From Actinacidiphila cocklensis (GTDB taxonomy: Bacteria; Actinomycetota; Actinomycetes; Streptomycetales; Streptomycetaceae), in contig NZ_CAJSLV010000048.1 of assembly GCF_907177275.1 (NCBI RefSeq), positions 124,001-188,000 of the forward strand: DNA of 64,000 bases, written 5' to 3'. This document shows, in pieces, positions 40,377 to 47,889 of the stretch. The position numbers were made by a program, and so were the translations under genes. How positions within the stretch are numbered: position 1 is the first letter of the stretch; every line of letters starts with the position of its first letter. The notes below the pieces were generated by a model. The model had not been told where the DNA came from. It saw only the letters and a program-made list of their open reading frames with translations, and made no database searches.

Positions 40377-40574
40377 GTGGACGACTTCAGACTAGCCAAG
40401 AAATCCCTAGACGTCCCTCAAGACGTGGTGTCCGCGCCGCCGTATCGCCCCGAATCTCTCGTAAGGGACCCCGCGACCGCGCAGCCGGCCGGGGGCATGG
40501 CCACTCTGCGAGGGAGAGACGACGTGCAAGTGCCGCAGCACCACCTGTTCGGATGGACGGGACCTGAGCAATGA
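40377..40574 (+). CDS. Possible small protein upstream of the RsbW-like gene
   Basis: A 65-residue frame whose end (VPQHHLFGWTGPEQ) overlaps the next start by 4 bp (ATGA), which argues for coupling. The first half has poor third-position GC, so the true start may be the ATG at 40497, giving 25 residues. No family recognised. Confidence 0.35.
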   Translation: MDDFRLAKKSLDVPQDVVSAPPYRPESLVRDPATAQPAGGMATLRGRDDVQVPQHHLFGWTGPEQ

Positions 40575-41023
40575 CCACAGGCACACCCGCAACGCACGTC
40601 GACGAGCGCCCCACCGCCGTATTCAGGATCTGGCCGCGCAGCGTCCGTTCGGTGACCCGAGCACGGCACCTCCTGGCGCAGCACCTGGACGTCTGGGGCC
40701 TACCCCACCTCTCCGAATCGGCCGAGCTGGTGATCTCCGAGCTGGTCACGAACGCGGTCAATCACGCCCGCTCGCCGCGCGGGCACCTCATCGGAACCCG
40801 CTTCGAACGCCTTGAGAGCGGCGGCGTGCGCATCGAGGTCCATGACGCCAGCGAGCGCAAGCCGGAGCTCCGGGAAGCCTCCGCAGATGCGGAGTTCGGA
40901 CGGGGGCTGGCCCTGGTCGACGCGCTCACCAATGGCCAATGGGGCGTGAGCATCCGCGAGGGGCCGGGCAAGATGGTCTGGGCCGTCTGCACCAACGACG
41001 AGAAGATCGGGACTCCCCAGTGA
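40571..41023 (+). CDS. RsbW-like ATP-binding protein (HATPase_c_2)
   Basis: A 150-residue protein with the GHKL ATPase fold: ELVISELVTNAVNHA (N-box) around residues 53-67, VHDASERKP, and FGRGLALVDALTNGQWG (G-box). Streptomyces have many such stand-alone anti-sigma-type kinases; the target is unknown. It overlaps the Zn-ribbon/XRE gene by 4 bp (GTGA), so both may form a signalling pair. ATG start. Confidence 0.9.
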   Translation: MTTGTPATHVDERPTAVFRIWPRSVRSVTRARHLLAQHLDVWGLPHLSESAELVISELVTNAVNHARSPRGHLIGTRFERLESGGVRIEVHDASERKPELREASADAEFGRGLALVDALTNGQWGVSIREGPGKMVWAVCTNDEKIGTPQ

Positions 41024-41439
41024 CGCCCGGAGCGGATGACGTCCCGTCTCCTCTCAGGCCGGACTCGGCGACACCGCAGCATGGCGCGCAGTGCTTGAAG
41101 TGCGGTGGCGACCTGGTGGTGTGCACGCAGTGCGAGTCGACGTCCTACTGTCCGGCCTGCGCCCTACCGCGCCGACGCAAGCGCACGCGCGTCCTGCGAC
41201 AGGACCCGGCAGGGGTGACATGGGCACGGGAGAAGGCCGGTCTGACCAAGAGGGCGCTTGCCCAGCAAGTGGGCATCTCCGAACAGCTCATGGGCGAGAT
41301 CGAGTCCGGATGGGGCAACGCCACACCCGCGTACCTGGCCAAGATCGCCGAGGTGCTGAGGTGCCCCGTCGTCATCCTGGAGCGCAACCCTCCTGATCCG
41401 AACCGCCCGAGTGCTGCCCCTACTCGGCACGGCCAGTAG
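41020..41439 (+). CDS. Zinc-ribbon plus XRE-type HTH regulator
   Basis: A 139-residue protein. Residues ~23-47 form a zinc ribbon with CLKC, CTQC and CPAC. A Cro/C1-type HTH follows at ~65-118 (TWAREKAGLTKRALAQQVGISEQLMGEIESGWGNATPAYLAKIAEVLRCP). The GTG at 41020 overlaps the stop of the RsbW-like gene. This type of compact regulator is found in integrative elements. A longer in-frame version beginning upstream is rejected. Confidence 0.87.
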   Translation: MTPGADDVPSPLRPDSATPQHGAQCLKCGGDLVVCTQCESTSYCPACALPRRRKRTRVLRQDPAGVTWAREKAGLTKRALAQQVGISEQLMGEIESGWGNATPAYLAKIAEVLRCPVVILERNPPDPNRPSAAPTRHGQ

Positions 41440-41680
41440 AAGACCCGATCGATCACACCCGATGGCTGCCGATTCCGGGCAAGGGCAGTGCACAACCTCC
41501 TCTGTACCGGCTGCGGCGCGATCACGTGCCGCAGCCGATACGGGCGAACTCCGCCGATGACGTCGTCCGCCTCCTCTCCACGCCTCCACATGCGCGACGA
41601 TGGGCACCGGTAGGAACACCAAGGGCTCGACAGGCGGACACCCGGCCTTGGGCTGATATCCGACGACGAAGGGACGACGA

Positions 41681-42130
41681 GTGGGCTCGCGCTCGACGCC
41701 GTGGGGCGCGTACAAGACCATCACGGACGCCCTGCGCCGCCGCATCACCGCGGGCGAGTTTCCACCGGGCGTGCAACTCCCCAGCGAGGCCGCGCTTCGG
41801 GCGGAGTATGGCGTTGCCCGCAATACGCTGCGGCGCGCACTCTCCGACCTGGAACACGAAGGCCTGCTCGTCACCATGCCCGGACGCGGACGCCTCGCCG
41901 CATCCCAGATGGACACCACGCCCCCGGCACCGATCTTCCGGCGAATCTCCGCCGACCTCCGCGCCGCGATCGAACGTGGCGAGCTGAACCGAGGGGACAT
42001 CCTTCCCAGCGAGGCCGCGCTGACAGCGCAATACGAGGTCTCCCGTTGGACAGCCCGACAAGCCCTCATCGATCTGGAGGCCGCAGGGCTGATCGAGACG
42101 CGTCACGGCAAAGGCAGGTTCGTGAAGTAG
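41681..42130 (+). CDS. Tandem GntR winged-helix regulator without effector domain (KorSA-like)
   Basis: A 149-residue protein made of two GntR-type wHTH units: YKTITDALRRRITAGEFPPG...GVARNTLRRALSDLEHEGL (residues 11-62) and FRRISADLRAAIERGELNRG...EVSRWTARQALIDLEAAGL (residues 86-137). There is no ligand-binding C-terminal domain. In pSAM2, the GntR-type KorSA represses transfer and replication genes, and a similar role is likely here. GTG start at 41681 with an AGGGA about 10 bp upstream. The 240 bp before it contain no gene. Confidence 0.88.
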   Translation: MGSRSTPWGAYKTITDALRRRITAGEFPPGVQLPSEAALRAEYGVARNTLRRALSDLEHEGLLVTMPGRGRLAASQMDTTPPAPIFRRISADLRAAIERGELNRGDILPSEAALTAQYEVSRWTARQALIDLEAAGLIETRHGKGRFVK

Positions 42131-42155
42131 TGCGTGGCGCCGTTAGCCTCGACTC

Positions 42156-42701
42156 ATGACGTCGGTCCCGTGGTCACAGCAGCTTGCCGGCGACCTGCTC
42201 GCCGGACCGCTTCCGCGCCGCTGGGCGCACTCGCAAGGCGTCGGCCGCAAGGCCGAGTCCATCGCCCGCGTCCTCGGGGCCGATGCCGAGCTGCTGATCT
42301 GTGCCGCGTGGCTTCACGACGTCGGGTACGCGCCGTCGCTCGTCAAGACAGGCCTTCACTCCCTCGACGGCGCCCGCTACCTACGCGACGTGGAGCAGGC
42401 CGACCCCCGCGTGTGCGCCCTGGTCGCGTACCACTCCTGCGCTCACATCGAAGCCCGCAACCGCGGCCTTGGCGAAGAACTCGACGCAGAGTTCGAGCCC
42501 CCCACCGGATTGCTCACCGACGCCTTGACCTACTGCGACATGACGACGACACCGTACGGTGAGCCGGTCGGCGTCGAGACGCGGCTGTCCGAGATCCTTT
42601 CGCGCTACGGCCCCGGGGCTGTCGTCACCGAATCCATCACCGAAGCGAGCCCGCACATCATCGGTTCGGCACGGCGGATCGAGGCTCTGCTCGTCACGTA
42701 G
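42156..42701 (+). CDS. HD-domain phosphohydrolase-like protein
   Basis: A 181-residue protein with the HD metal motif: RRWAHSQGVGRKAESIARVL, AAWLHDVGYAP (HD at about residues 53-54), and later YHSCAHIEARNRGL and TDALTYCDMTT giving further His and Asp ligands. HD proteins hydrolyse nucleotides or phosphodiesters; HD proteins of this size recur in actinobacterial integrative elements. Starts ATG at 42156 about 25 bp after the GntR gene, with no clear Shine-Dalgarno, so possibly leaderless. Convergent with the next gene by 8 bp. Confidence 0.85.
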   Translation: MTSVPWSQQLAGDLLAGPLPRRWAHSQGVGRKAESIARVLGADAELLICAAWLHDVGYAPSLVKTGLHSLDGARYLRDVEQADPRVCALVAYHSCAHIEARNRGLGEELDAEFEPPTGLLTDALTYCDMTTTPYGEPVGVETRLSEILSRYGPGAVVTESITEASPHIIGSARRIEALLVT

Positions 42702-43176
42702 CCGAGCGCTGCGCGCGGATGAGCGTTCCCTGTTCGTCGCGGTTCCAGTGGCGGCCGGCGCTGTCGAGGAACTCGATCTCTATCGGCTCCGGCTCGACGT
42801 ACGACCGCAGCCATTCGCGCGGCGCGGGGCGTCGTATGGTCTGGCTCGGTGGGACGAGGCCGATGAACTCGGTCTGCGACTCCTCCCCCGGGAGGGCGGG
42901 CAGCGGGAGTTCGACCTCGTATATGGGCATGTCGCTGGCGTTGTGGACGTGGAAGGAAAGCTCCCGCGAGCCGTCGTCCCGGCGGTAGGCCTCGACCCAC
43001 GCGCTGACGCGCGCCGCCTGGGCGCGGCGGGCCTCCTCGTCGCGGTCGGCCTCTCGGCGGTGTTCGCGGCGGAGGAGGACGAATCCGGTGCCGAAGGCGC
43101 CGACCGTGCCGATGGAGGAGAAGACGTCGGCCGCGGTGCTGACCCAGTCGCTACCCAAGCTGCGGCAGCCCTTCAC
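42694..43176 (-). CDS. Single-pass membrane protein, element-encoded, function unknown
   Basis: A 160-residue protein with one membrane helix at about residues 16-36 (AADVFSSIGTVGAFGTGFVLL), then RREHRREADRDEEARRAQ and a beta-rich domain with SRELSFHVHNASDMPIYEVELPLP. It overlaps the NUDIX gene by 26 bp from the GTG at 43176; a TTG at 43160 would remove most of the overlap. It completes a three-gene operon with the NUDIX and HTH-DUF5919 genes. Confidence 0.75.
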   Translation of the reverse strand: MKGCRSLGSDWVSTAADVFSSIGTVGAFGTGFVLLRREHRREADRDEEARRAQAARVSAWVEAYRRDDGSRELSFHVHNASDMPIYEVELPLPALPGEESQTEFIGLVPPSQTIRRPAPREWLRSYVEPEPIEIEFLDSAGRHWNRDEQGTLIRAQRSAT

Positions 43177-43636
43177 CTTGCAGGTAGGCGTCGATCCGGT
43201 GGCGCATGGAGTCGTCCATCTTCAGGCCCTGGACGTCGTCGCGCGGGACCCAGACCACCTCACGAGACTCGTCGCTCGGAGTCGGCTCGCCGCCGACGTA
43301 CTCCGCGGTGAAAACGATCGAGAACTCCTGCCGCACCTCGTCATTGCTCGTGTAGTGGATGAGGTGGCGGGGGTCGGTGTAGATACCGACGAGCCCGGTG
43401 ACCCGGCAGTGGATCCCGGTCTCCTCCAGGGTCTCCCGGACCGCCGTCTGCACGATCGACTCCCCGAGGTCCATCGCTCCCCCGGGCACGGCCCAATTGC
43501 CGTTGTCGCTGCGGCGGATCATCAGGATGCGCCCCTCGCGGTCGGTCACGACGGCGTTCGCGGACGGGACGAGGCTGTTGGCGGACGGCGCACTCGGGTC
43601 GTCGAAGTAGTCGATGCGGCTCGGCATGGTCGTCAT
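43151..43636 (-). CDS. NUDIX hydrolase (possible Pif-like transfer-immunity protein)
   Basis: A 161-residue protein. The Nudix box is GGAMDLGESIVQTAVRETLEETG (about residues 52-74) with the REXXEE core RETLEE, so catalysis on nucleoside diphosphate derivatives is plausible. In pSAM2, the NUDIX protein Pif confers immunity against redundant transfer. This gene's position in an AICE-like element suggests a similar role, but sequence alone does not prove it. ATG start overlaps the end of the HTH-DUF5919 gene by 4 bp. Confidence 0.9.
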   Translation of the reverse strand: MTTMPSRIDYFDDPSAPSANSLVPSANAVVTDREGRILMIRRSDNGNWAVPGGAMDLGESIVQTAVRETLEETGIHCRVTGLVGIYTDPRHLIHYTSNDEVRQEFSIVFTAEYVGGEPTPSDESREVVWVPRDDVQGLKMDDSMRHRIDAYLQGEGLPQLG

Positions 43637-44373
43637 GTCTCCAGTTCCCGGGCGCGGTCCCAGACGCGTTCGAAGCTGTCCAGATAGTTGGTGACCATGC
43701 TGCCGCCGGCGACCTTGCGCAGGTGGATCACCGGGGCGTGCGTAGCAGAGAACCCGTAGATGTGGGTGTTGACGAGAAGCTGGTCGTCCGCGCGAAAGAT
43801 CGAGTTGTAGAGGATCGTGTCGTGAAGACGGAACTCGATTCCCTCGACGCTCCGCAACCGCCTGTACATCACCAGGGCGTTCCGGATCTTCGCGGCCAGT
43901 GCACCGTCAAGGCCCTCGTCCGCGCTGCGTTGGGTGACGGCCGGACTCTCGGGGTCGCCGATCAGTATCCGCACGCGCACACCCGCGTCGGCCTTGGCGC
44001 GGAAGACCTGGTGCGTTCCCGCGTCCTCCGACAGGAACAGCCCGCTGTAGACCAGGACGCCGATCTCCTGCTCCGCCGTCTCGAACATGCGCCGCCACAG
44101 GTCGGACGGAACCGCCCAGCGGTGCGGGTAGACGGTGAGGATCTCGCTCTCCGAGGCGCCCGCGACCTGGTCGGGTGTCAGCGCGTCCGGCCACAGGTAG
44201 GTCTCGTCCAAGCCGAGTTGCGAGGCTACGGCGTACCGGTGGCGCCGGTAGGGCGTCCGGTTGGTCGTTACCCAGCGCTCCACGGTCTTGGGATCCACGT
44301 CGATCGCGTTCGCCAACTCATCAAGTGTGAGACCGCGTTCCAGCAACGCGGCCCGAAGGCGCTCATTCTGCAT
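43633..44373 (-). CDS. HTH regulator with DUF5919 domain, copy B
   Basis: A 246-residue paralogue of 39613-40356 with the same layout: HTH (LLERGLTLDELANAIDVDPKTVERWVTTNR), YPHRWAVPSDLW, RVRILIGDPESPAV, and FRLHDTILYNSIFRADDQLLVN. Two DUF5919 regulators 3 kb apart may act on different operators. The start is the ATG at 44371-44373; an upstream in-frame extension would overlap the promoter region. It leads the HTH-NUDIX-membrane protein operon. Confidence 0.88.
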   Translation of the reverse strand: MQNERLRAALLERGLTLDELANAIDVDPKTVERWVTTNRTPYRRHRYAVASQLGLDETYLWPDALTPDQVAGASESEILTVYPHRWAVPSDLWRRMFETAEQEIGVLVYSGLFLSEDAGTHQVFRAKADAGVRVRILIGDPESPAVTQRSADEGLDGALAAKIRNALVMYRRLRSVEGIEFRLHDTILYNSIFRADDQLLVNTHIYGFSATHAPVIHLRKVAGGSMVTNYLDSFERVWDRARELET

Positions 44374-44542
44374 GCATCGACCCCAAGACGTCACGAGACG
44401 GCTCCACGATAGGCGGGACGTCTCGCACACGTCCAGTCATGTAGTGATGACGTACCGCGCACCGGGCGCACTCTCGGTGACGTCGAAGCCGCCCCGGCAT
44501 CGACGACCACCGGCAGAGTCGCAGCGCCCGGAGATCCCAGCC

Positions 44543-44599
44543 TTGACACCTCGTCAGTCGCTGGGCATCGTAAATCTGCACATGTTCAACATGTTCAGA
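44543..44599 (+). promoter_or_regulatory. Putative promoter and operator for the transfer operon
   Basis: TTGACA at 44543-44548, then a stretch ending CATCGTAAAT that may hold the -10, followed by ACATGTTCAACATGT (44580-44594), a near-perfect palindrome, with TTCAG extending it. GAACATGTTGAACATGT-type sites of this kind resemble the operators of GntR and other element regulators. The site lies 40 bp before the first gene of the plus-strand transfer operon. The arrangement would let the tandem-wHTH protein repress it. Confidence 0.55.
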
Positions 44600-44639
44600 T
44601 TCTGGGCGGTGCGCTCCCCGCGAGAAGGGAGTTGTCACC

Positions 44640-44822
44640 GTGACCGCAGACCCGAACCACGACGAGGAAGTCCGATGCCAGTGCGGAGCCCGGCTCACCG
44701 AGCACAGGCGCACCCGGAAGAGCGGCTTAGGACAGTGCCGCAAGTGCCGTGCCCGCGCCCGCTGGCAGCGGAACGAGCAGGCACAGCGCCGGATCGCCGC
44801 ACGGCAGATGCGGAGGCGCTGA
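44640..44822 (+). CDS. Small basic zinc-finger-like protein
   Basis: A 60-residue basic protein with CQCG and CRKC spaced 20 residues apart (VRCQCGARLTEHRR...GQCRKCRAR), a likely zinc knuckle. GTG start with GAAGGGAG 10 bp upstream. First gene of a tightly packed transfer operon (gaps 2, 14, -4, -4 bp). Function unknown; such small basic proteins are common just before spread genes. Confidence 0.78.
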   Translation: MTADPNHDEEVRCQCGARLTEHRRTRKSGLGQCRKCRARARWQRNEQAQRRIAARQMRRR

Positions 44823-44824
44823 CC

Positions 44825-45019
44825 ATGATGGTCACCGTGTCGGCCGCCGTACTGCTGGGCTGTCTGGTCTGGCTGCTGTGGAGGTACGCGAACGTTCGTG
44901 CCTGGCATGCAGCCCTCTGCGCCCTGTTCGGCTTCTACCTGGCGTCCTCGTCGTCCGGTCCGCACATCGCGAGCGCACTTCGGACGCTCGCGCAGTCGAT
45001 CTCCACGCTCCACCTGTAG
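44825..45019 (+). CDS. Small membrane protein (SpdA-like position)
   Basis: A 64-residue protein with two hydrophobic segments (VSAAVLLGCLVWLLW, residues 5-19, and AWHAALCALFGFYLASSS, 26-43). It lies 2 bp after the zinc-finger gene and upstream of the DUF2637 gene. Small membrane proteins in this position are spread (Spd) proteins in Streptomyces conjugative elements. ATG ATG start; either Met could be used. Confidence 0.7.
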   Translation: MMVTVSAAVLLGCLVWLLWRYANVRAWHAALCALFGFYLASSSSGPHIASALRTLAQSISTLHL

Positions 45020-45033
45020 AGAGGAGACGAGCC

Positions 45034-45747
45034 TTGTCATCGAAGGCTGAGACGGCCGCGCCGCGCGACGCGTGGGTGATGGCCGGGATGGCCACGGCCG
45101 CCGCTTCCGCGGCAGTGGCGAGCTTCACCGGACTGCGCGGGCTCGCGCTGGACACCGGGTGGCCGCCACGGCTCGCGTGGCTGCTGCCGGTCACCATCGA
45201 CGCATACGCGATGACGTCCGCGCGGGTCTGGCTCGCCGGGACCACCCGGGCGCCGCACGCCCGGCGGTTCGCGCGGGCAAATGCCATCGGCGCCATCACG
45301 GCGAGCATCGCCGGGAACGCGACGTACCACGCGGCCGCGGTCGGACTGATCGCCATCTCGTGGCCGATCGTCGTCCTCGTCGGCGCCGTCCCGGCGGCCG
45401 TCCTCGGACTCACCGCGCACCTTCACGCGGTACGGAGTCCGGACGAGCACGACGACATGGCGGTACGGACCTCGACCGCCGACCAGGCCGGTCCTCGGGA
45501 CCGTCCCGCCGTCCGACGCCGTACCGCAAGCCGCCGTCCCAAGACTCGGAGCGAAGACGAACTCTGGCAGGCCGCACAGGACGCCGACGCCCGCCACCGG
45601 GCCGAGCACGACGGCCGGCCCATCACCCGGGACGCCTTGCGCACGACCCTGCGCATCGCCGGGCCACGCGCGACCGACTTCCGGCGCCGGCTCGCCGAAG
45701 CGCCCACACCTGACCCCGACCGAAAGGAGGCGGAACCCACCCCATGA
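45034..45747 (+). CDS. DUF2637 membrane protein (SpdB-like spread protein)
   Basis: A 237-residue protein with four membrane helices in residues 15-130 (MATAAASAAVASFTGLRGLAL, RLAWLLPVTIDAYAMTSARVWLAG, NAIGAITASIAGNATYHAAAVGL, WPIVVLVGAVPAAVLGLTAHL) and a basic, Arg-rich cytosolic tail with a HTH-like segment (ITRDALRTTLRIAGPRATDFRRR). The pattern and tail are typical of DUF2637 proteins in actinobacterial integrative elements, linked to intramycelial plasmid spread. TTG start at 45034 with GAGAGGAG upstream; an ATG at 45079 is an alternative. It overlaps the next gene by 4 bp. Confidence 0.83.
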   Translation: MSSKAETAAPRDAWVMAGMATAAASAAVASFTGLRGLALDTGWPPRLAWLLPVTIDAYAMTSARVWLAGTTRAPHARRFARANAIGAITASIAGNATYHAAAVGLIAISWPIVVLVGAVPAAVLGLTAHLHAVRSPDEHDDMAVRTSTADQAGPRDRPAVRRRTASRRPKTRSEDELWQAAQDADARHRAEHDGRPITRDALRTTLRIAGPRATDFRRRLAEAPTPDPDRKEAEPTP

Positions 45748-46043
45748 CCAGCAACGCACCACGCCCCACCCTCGACAAGGAGGCCGTGTCCCACCACCTC
45801 GCCATCGCCACGCGCCGCCGCACGCCCGCCGCGCTGCGGACCGCGCTCATGGACATCCCCGTCCTGCTCGCGGAGACCAAGCGACTGGCAACCCTGCTCA
45901 CCGCTGCCCGCACCGAGTGCGCGAACCTGCTCGCCGCCGCTCGCGCCACGCTCCACGCCCAGGACGACGGCGAGCCCGACCCGCTCTCGTACGTGCGCGA
46001 CGAGGTCGCCGCGCACGCCCCCCTCACACGGGACGAACGATGA
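45744..46043 (+). CDS. Small helical element protein, function unknown
   Basis: A 99-residue alpha-helical protein (HHLAIATRRRTPAALRTALMDIPVLLAETKRLATLLTAARTECANLLAAARATL). It overlaps both neighbours by 4 bp (ATGA each), so it is firmly in the transfer operon between DUF2637 and FtsK-like genes. Such proteins are common in AICEs but unassigned. Confidence 0.75.
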   Translation: MTSNAPRPTLDKEAVSHHLAIATRRRTPAALRTALMDIPVLLAETKRLATLLTAARTECANLLAAARATLHAQDDGEPDPLSYVRDEVAAHAPLTRDER

Positions 46044-47800
46044 GGGCGTACGGACGCCGCGCGCGCCGCAACCGAAGGTCGCAGCCGTTGATGATCGTCG
46101 CCGACGAGTCGCCCCTCCTCGACGCGCTCACCGGACTGGCCCGGCTGACGTTCCGGTACCGCTCGGAACTCGCCCCGATCACCACCGCGCTCGGGCTCGG
46201 ACTCGCCGGGCTCTGGCTCCACGCCACGCACCCCGCGTGGTGGCCGTACGCGCCCGGCGCCGTCCTCGTCCTCATGCTGGGCGTGCTCAGACGCCTGGAC
46301 CGCCCCGAGGAACGCCTCTACGCCGCCCTCGTGGGGGCCGGGGCGGGCGCCTGGCTCGCCGCCGCGACCCGGCTCGGGCCGACCCACCGGCCTTTGCCGA
46401 CCGTGCTCGCGGTGACGACTCTGGCCGCCGGCATCCCCTGGTGGACCCATCGTCGCCGTCGCGTGCGCGTCACGGTGGACCGCACCATCCGCGCGTGGCC
46501 GAACGTCGCAGAAGCCGTAGGGCTCGCCGGATCGCGCGTCCTGTCGGCCGTCGTCGACCTCTGGGGCTGGCGTGCCCGCATGACCCTCCGCCCCGGCCAG
46601 ACCATCGCCGACGTCATCGCGCACGTACCCGCCATAGAATCCGGGCTCGGCACCCGCCCCGGCGCCGTGCGCGTCGAGCCCGACCCCGCGCACGCCGGGC
46701 GGTTCCTCATGCGGGTGCTCGCGGACGACCCGCACGCCACCGCGATCCCCTGGCGCGGCCCGTCCGCCCAGACCATCGGCAAGCCCATCGACCTGGGCGT
46801 GTACGAGGACGCCACCCCGGTACGCGTGGCGTTCCTGCGCCGTCACGCCCTGGTCGGCGGTATCGCCGGGTCGGGCAAGAGCGGCGTCCTCAACGTCATC
46901 GTCGGCAACCTGGCGGCCTGCCCCGATGTCGTGCTGTGGGGCGTGGACCTCAAGGGCGGCATGGAGCTGCGGCCGTGGGCGTCCTGCCTCGACCGGCTCG
47001 CCACCACGCCCGCCGAAGCGGCCACCCTCCTCCGTGACGCCGTACGCGTCATCGAAGCCCGCGCCCGCGCCATGAGCGAGAGCAACGCCCGCGTGCGGGA
47101 ACCCACCCCTCAAGCACCCGCACTGGTGATCATCATCGACGAGTACGCCGAACTCGCCGAGAACGCCCCGCAGGCGGCAACGGCCGCCGACTCGGTCGCC
47201 CGGCGCGGCCGTGCCGTCGCCGTCACCCTGCTCGCCGCCACCCAGCGGCCGACCCAACAGGCCATGGGCAAGGGGGCCGTCCGCTCCCAGATGGACATCC
47301 GCATCTGCCTGCGCGTTCGCGAACGCAAGGACACGGACCTCGTCCTCGGACAGGGCGCGCTCGCCGCCGGCTGGCTCGCGCACACCCTCGACGCCCCCGG
47401 CAAGTTCCTCGTCTCCGCCGAAGGACTCGACCAGCCCCGGCGAGCCCGCGCCTACCTCGTCACCGACGACGACGTACGCACCACGGCCGCGCGCCACTCC
47501 CCCGACCGTCCACCGCTCGACGCGCTGTCGGCTGCCGCGCTCGACGGCGACGAGCCGGAGCCCGACGACGTCGTCGACGCCGAGATCGTCACGGACGCCG
47601 ACCCCGAACTCACCCTCTGGACCGCCCTGCGCGACTCCCCCGACGAAGGGGTGTCCGTATCCGACCTCATGAACATCACCGAGATGGGCCGCACATGGAT
47701 CTACGACCGCCTTCAAGCGCACGCCCGAGCCGGCCGAGCCCGGCAGGTGGCCCGTGGCCGCTGGCGTGCCACCGACCACAACCGCCCGCCGTCCGTATAG
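46040..47800 (+). CDS. FtsK/SpoIIIE-family DNA translocase (TraB-like)
   Basis: A 586-residue membrane-anchored ATPase. Two membrane helices lie at about residues 45-95 (APITTALGLGLAGLWL, YAPGAVLVLMLG). The P-loop is GGIAGSGKSGVLN (about 283-295) and Walker B is LVIIIDEYAELAENA (about 377-391), with VTLLAATQRPTQQA as sensor motif. The C-terminal ~55 residues form a winged helix (VSDLMNITEMGRTWIYDRLQAHARAG), as in TraB, whose wHTH reads 8-bp TRS repeats in the clt locus. In Streptomyces, TraB hexamers alone transfer double-stranded DNA between hyphae. ATG start overlaps the previous stop by 4 bp. Confidence 0.92.
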   Translation: MRAYGRRARRNRRSQPLMIVADESPLLDALTGLARLTFRYRSELAPITTALGLGLAGLWLHATHPAWWPYAPGAVLVLMLGVLRRLDRPEERLYAALVGAGAGAWLAAATRLGPTHRPLPTVLAVTTLAAGIPWWTHRRRRVRVTVDRTIRAWPNVAEAVGLAGSRVLSAVVDLWGWRARMTLRPGQTIADVIAHVPAIESGLGTRPGAVRVEPDPAHAGRFLMRVLADDPHATAIPWRGPSAQTIGKPIDLGVYEDATPVRVAFLRRHALVGGIAGSGKSGVLNVIVGNLAACPDVVLWGVDLKGGMELRPWASCLDRLATTPAEAATLLRDAVRVIEARARAMSESNARVREPTPQAPALVIIIDEYAELAENAPQAATAADSVARRGRAVAVTLLAATQRPTQQAMGKGAVRSQMDIRICLRVRERKDTDLVLGQGALAAGWLAHTLDAPGKFLVSAEGLDQPRRARAYLVTDDDVRTTAARHSPDRPPLDALSAAALDGDEPEPDDVVDAEIVTDADPELTLWTALRDSPDEGVSVSDLMNITEMGRTWIYDRLQAHARAGRARQVARGRWRATDHNRPPSV

Positions 47801-47889
47801 CCGTCCGCGTCCGCGCGGACGTCCGCACCCTCGCACGCGTCTGCGCAGCAAGGGCCTCGTACGGACAACGGACGGACGACCGCGCGGAC
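47791..47889. promoter_or_regulatory. Cluster of GTCCG/CGGAC pentamers: possible clt transfer locus
   Basis: Nine pentamers occur in 99 bp at the end of the translocase gene and just after it: GTCCG at 47791, 47803, 47809 and 47821, and the complement CGGAC at 47816, 47862, 47869, 47873 and 47885. Most forward copies are on the left and most inverted copies on the right. The TraB-recognised clt of Streptomyces plasmids is a repeat cluster at the end of, or just after, traB. Position and repeat density fit, but the motif is not known to be a TRS. Confidence 0.5.
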
